A stretch of 64,000 nucleotides of DNA from Thermococcus sp. MAR1 (GTDB taxonomy: Archaea > Methanobacteriota_B > Thermococci > Thermococcales > Thermococcaceae). Below, in pieces: positions 61,436 to 64,000 of this stretch (positions are counted from its first letter, which is position 1; every line of letters begins with the position of its first letter). Made by a program: the position numbers and the translations under genes. Under the pieces are notes generated by a model. That model was not told the DNA's origin and did no database searches. It was given only the letters and a program-made list of their open reading frames with translations. The stretch spans positions 930,001 to 994,000 of the forward strand of contig NZ_SNUF01000001.1 in NCBI RefSeq assembly GCF_012027305.1, in the 5' to 3' direction.

Positions 61436-63634
61436 TCACTGCTGCGGGCAGACGTCCTGCTCCTTCGGCGGGTTCGGGTCGAGGCCCTTCCTCTGGCGTA
61501 TCTGCCTGATGATGTTCACAGCGAGCTCTCCCGGAACGCGCTTAAAGCCAGCGTGCTCGGTGCTCCAGAGGGCCCTTCCGCTGGTGGCGCCACGTATAGC
61601 ACCGGCGAATCCGAACATCTCCGCGACCGGGGCCTCGGCGATGATGATCATGACTTCGCCTTCCTGCCTCATGTCGATGAGCTGGCCGCGCCTCTGGTTG
61701 ATCTCCCTGCTGACGGCACCCATGTACTCGTAGGGCACGTTGATGATGACCTTCTGGTACGGCTCGTAGAGGATCGGCTGGGCCTTCATCATGGCACACT
61801 GGATTGCACCCCTGATGGCCGGGTAGATCTGGGCCGGGCCGCGGTGGACGTTGTCCTCGTGGATCTTGGCGTCGTGCAGGCGAACCATGACCTTCATGAC
61901 AGGCTCCCTGGCGAGCGGGCCCTCGTCCATAGCCTGGTGGAATCCATCAACGAGGAGATCCATGACCTCGTTGAGGTACTGGATACCCTTGGTGTTGTCG
62001 AGGAACAGGTTGCCGTTGTATATGTCCACGATGCCCTTGGCGACTTCGTAGTCCATGCCGAGCTCGGCGAGCTTCTTGGCAACCTCCTTCGGGTTCTTGG
62101 GCCTGCCCTCGGGGATGAGGCCCTCGCGGATGGCCTGGTATATCTCATCCGGAAGCGGCTCGACGGTGATGTAGAACCTGTTGTGCTTGTTCGGGCTCTT
62201 TCCTTCGACTATCGGGCTCATCTTGCTGACGCTCTCGCGGTAGACGACGATCGGCGGGGACACGTCGACGTCGAGCTTCCAGTCCTCCTTGAGCTTGACG
62301 AGCTTGACCTCAAGGTGGAGCTCACCCATACCGCTGAGTAGGTGCTGGCCGGTCTCCTCGTCGATCTTGACGTGGAGGGTAGGATCTTCCTTGGCGAGCT
62401 GGCGGAGGGCCTCGATGAGCTTCGGAAGGTCCTTGACGTTCTTGGCCTCTATGGCCACGGTAACGACCGGCTCGCTGGTGTAGTGGAGGGCCTCAAACGG
62501 CTCGATCTGCTCCTGGGCGACGGTCTCACCTGCCATGGCGTCGCGGAGACCCGTTACAGCGACGATGTTTCCTGCAGGAACGGCCTCCATGTTGACCCTC
62601 TCGGGGCCCATGTAGATACCGACCTGCTGGATTCTTGCTTTCCTCTTGGCGTTGATGAGGTAGACCTCCTGGCCGGTCTTCACGGTACCGCTCCATACAC
62701 GGCCGGTTGAAACCTCACCGGCGTGCTTGTCGAGGATGATCTTGGTAACGACCATGACCATCTTGCCCTTCGGGTCACACTTGAGCATGGCCTGGCCGAC
62801 CTCGCTCTCAACGTCACCCCTCCAGAGGTGCGGGATCCTGTACTTCTGGGCCTCGAGCGGGTTCGGAAGGTGCTTGACGACCATATCGAGAACGACGACG
62901 TGGAGCGGAGCCTTCTTCCTTAGGGTCTTGAGGTCTCCGCTGTTGGTGAGCTCGACGATGTCCTTGAAGGAAACGCCGGTCTTCTTCATGTACGGAACGC
63001 TGAGGGCCCAGTTGTAGTAAGCTGAACCAAAGGCAACGCTACCGTCCTCAACCTTGACCATCCACTGGCTCTTGAACTCGTCCGGGGCGTACTTCTTGAT
63101 GAGCCTGTTGACGTCGGTGATTATCTTGGCGAACCTCTGGAGTATCTCGTTCGGGCCGAGCTTGAGCTCCTTGATGAGCCTGTCGACCTTGTTGATGAAG
63201 AGAACCGGCTTGACGTACTCGCGAAGAGCCTGCCTGAGAACGGTCTCGGTCTGGGGCATGACTCCCTCGACGGCATCAACGACGATGATGGCACCGTCGA
63301 TGGCTCTCATCGCCCTCGTAACGTCACCACCGAAGTCAACGTGACCGGGAGTGTCGATGAGGTTGATGAGGTAGTCCTGACCCTCGTAGTTGTGAACCAT
63401 CGAAACGTTGGCCGCGTTGATGGTGATACCCCTCGCCTGCTCCTGCTCGTCGAAGTCAAGGACGAGCTGCTTTCCGGCGAGTTCCTCGCTTATCATTCCG
63501 GCACCGGCGAGCAGGTTGTCGCTCAGCGTCGTCTTACCGTGGTCAATATGAGCGGCAATACCCATGTTCCTGATCCTCTCGGGCTGGGTCATGAGCTCCT
63601 TGATCTTCGCAACCATCTCTTCCCTTCTTCCCAT
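61436..63634 (-). CDS. fusA: Translation elongation factor EF-2
   Basis: A 732-residue EF-2, the GTPase that drives translocation. GTPase motifs [17 protein letters not shown] and NKVD are intact. The diphthamide-acceptor histidine is H597 in DNVHRGPAQ, the site modified by the Dph pathway and the ADP-ribosylation target of diphtheria toxin. AGAAGGTGGTG precedes the ATG, and the TATA CTTTATAAC (63689-63698) gives a leader of about 33 bases. Confidence 0.98.
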   Translation of the reverse strand: MGRREEMVAKIKELMTQPERIRNMGIAAHIDHGKTTLSDNLLAGAGMISEELAGKQLVLDFDEQEQARGITINAANVSMVHNYEGQDYLINLIDTPGHVDFGGDVTRAMRAIDGAIIVVDAVEGVMPQTETVLRQALREYVKPVLFINKVDRLIKELKLGPNEILQRFAKIITDVNRLIKKYAPDEFKSQWMVKVEDGSVAFGSAYYNWALSVPYMKKTGVSFKDIVELTNSGDLKTLRKKAPLHVVVLDMVVKHLPNPLEAQKYRIPHLWRGDVESEVGQAMLKCDPKGKMVMVVTKIILDKHAGEVSTGRVWSGTVKTGQEVYLINAKRKARIQQVGIYMGPERVNMEAVPAGNIVAVTGLRDAMAGETVAQEQIEPFEALHYTSEPVVTVAIEAKNVKDLPKLIEALRQLAKEDPTLHVKIDEETGQHLLSGMGELHLEVKLVKLKEDWKLDVDVSPPIVVYRESVSKMSPIVEGKSPNKHNRFYITVEPLPDEIYQAIREGLIPEGRPKNPKEVAKKLAELGMDYEVAKGIVDIYNGNLFLDNTKGIQYLNEVMDLLVDGFHQAMDEGPLAREPVMKVMVRLHDAKIHEDNVHRGPAQIYPAIRGAIQCAMMKAQPILYEPYQKVIINVPYEYMGAVSREINQRRGQLIDMRQEGEVMIIIAEAPVAEMFGFAGAIRGATSGRALWSTEHAGFKRVPGELAVNIIRQIRQRKGLDPNPPKEQDVCPQQ

Positions 63635-63688
63635 TTACACCACCTTCTAACCTGATGAGCTTGTTCACCACTCACTTAAAAGGTGCGG

Positions 63689-63698
63689 TTATAAAGCT
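63689..63698 (-). promoter_or_regulatory. EF-2 TATA box
   Basis: CTTTATAACC on the minus strand, about 59 bases before the ATG; predicted start near 63667. It lies in the gap to the divergent-in-time but same-strand neighbour at 63770. Confidence 0.6.
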
Positions 63699-63769
63699 TT
63701 TCCCGGTGGAGAAGCGGCAGCACGGGAATGCGTTCAAACTACTTAAGGGTTTTGGATGAAAAATCACGT

Positions 63770-64000
63770 TCAATCAAGGAAGGTCTTCAGAAACCTTTCA
63801 ACCCGCTCCCTCACGTCGGCCCTCGCATAGATCCCCCAGCGCCAGTGAGCGTCCTTCAGTTCAACGAGGGAACGAACGAGAGGTGAAACCTCGCTGAGAC
63901 GCTTCAGCCCGTTCTCCGTCTCGACGAAGGCGTTTTTCTCCTCGAACTTGGGCTTTGGGGGGTAATCCACCAGGACTAAGTGGCCAAACTCGGCTTCAAG
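63770..64000 (-). CDS. Unknown protein, 5' end cut by window edge
   Basis: The final 76 codons and stop of a leftward gene that continues past the right edge; the frame is open from base 64000 and reads LEAEFGHLVLVDYPPKPKFEEKN before ending FLKTFLD. An internal GTG at 63970 is not needed as a start. The visible part is soluble, with a basic/aromatic WRWGIYARADVRERVERF segment. Too little is present to assign a family. Confidence 0.7.
   Translation of the reverse strand, partial: LEAEFGHLVLVDYPPKPKFEEKNAFVETENGLKRLSEVSPLVRSLVELKDAHWRWGIYARADVRERVERFLKTFLD

Noticed and set aside
61553-62341. A 262-codon open frame antisense to EF-2
   Set aside because: It is a shadow of a strongly biased housekeeping gene and has no independent support.

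Overview
This window looks like chromosomal DNA from a hyperthermophilic archaeon of the order Thermococcales, most likely a Thermococcus species. The informational genes are archaeal: EF-1alpha, EF-2, ribosomal protein S10, a group II chaperonin, Bud32, ABCE1, deoxyhypusine synthase, RtcB with archease, TiaS and Taw2. Promoters are archaeal TATA boxes, many genes appear leaderless, ribosome-binding sites are GGTG/GGAGGT-like, and the genes are densely packed with many 4-base overlaps. I see no rRNA, CRISPR array, insertion sequence or plasmid-type region.

Layout. 1-2.9 kb: a truncated membrane protein and two divergent PaaK-like adenylate-forming proteins that share a promoter region with a perfect inverted repeat. 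2.9-9.7 kb: HD phosphohydrolase, HTH regulator, acetyltransferase, TiaS, a VapBC module, deoxyhypusine synthase and an SDR protein lacking its catalytic Tyr and Lys. 9.8-12.1 kb: a tight operon of isochorismatase-like hydrolase, flavoprotein and radical SAM protein. 12.2-13.0 kb: an MNT/HEPN toxin-antitoxin pair. 13-17.4 kb: amidohydrolase, HtpX, an unknown and the thermosome. 17.6-22.2 kb: an unknown plus Bud32, a truncated ATPase remnant, a MutS2-like ATPase, an unknown and MoaC.

22.3-26.3 kb: an ABC exporter operon with a large secreted beta-rich protein between ATPase and permease. 26.4-31.8 kb: an RNA repair and modification cluster reading leftward (VapBC, archease, NOL1/NOP2/Sun methyltransferase, PUA-like protein, intein-containing RtcB). 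31.9-38.3 kb: PanB, glycosyltransferase, EamA transporter, tRNA-Thr, PAP2 phosphatase, HAD and IMPACT proteins, and an archaeal ATPase whose start lies in three tandem palindromes. 38.3-45.3 kb: an MrfA/Hrq1-like helicase, then ABCE1 flanked by two paralogous secreted CWB2-like proteins.

45.5-52.9 kb: ArsR-like regulator, small membrane protein and AIR-synthase-like protein; a PD-(D/E)XK protein; class II amidotransferase, CBS protein and double-domain phosphoesterase; then 2-phosphoglycerate kinase and cyclic 2,3-diphosphoglycerate synthetase, a two-gene thermoprotectant pathway. 53-58.6 kb: a DUF1931-like histone-fold protein, metallo-beta-lactamase-fold protein, solo Cas4-like nuclease, Taw2 and a tungsten oxidoreductase. 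58.8-64 kb: a leftward translation block of EF-2, EF-1alpha, S10 and tRNA-Ser, ending at a 12-bp perfect hairpin, then a gene cut by the right edge.

Starts were moved inward from the longest reading frame wherever a ribosome-binding site, a TATA-to-start distance of about 25 bases, or family alignment argued for it. Family assignments come from motif recognition, not from database searches.
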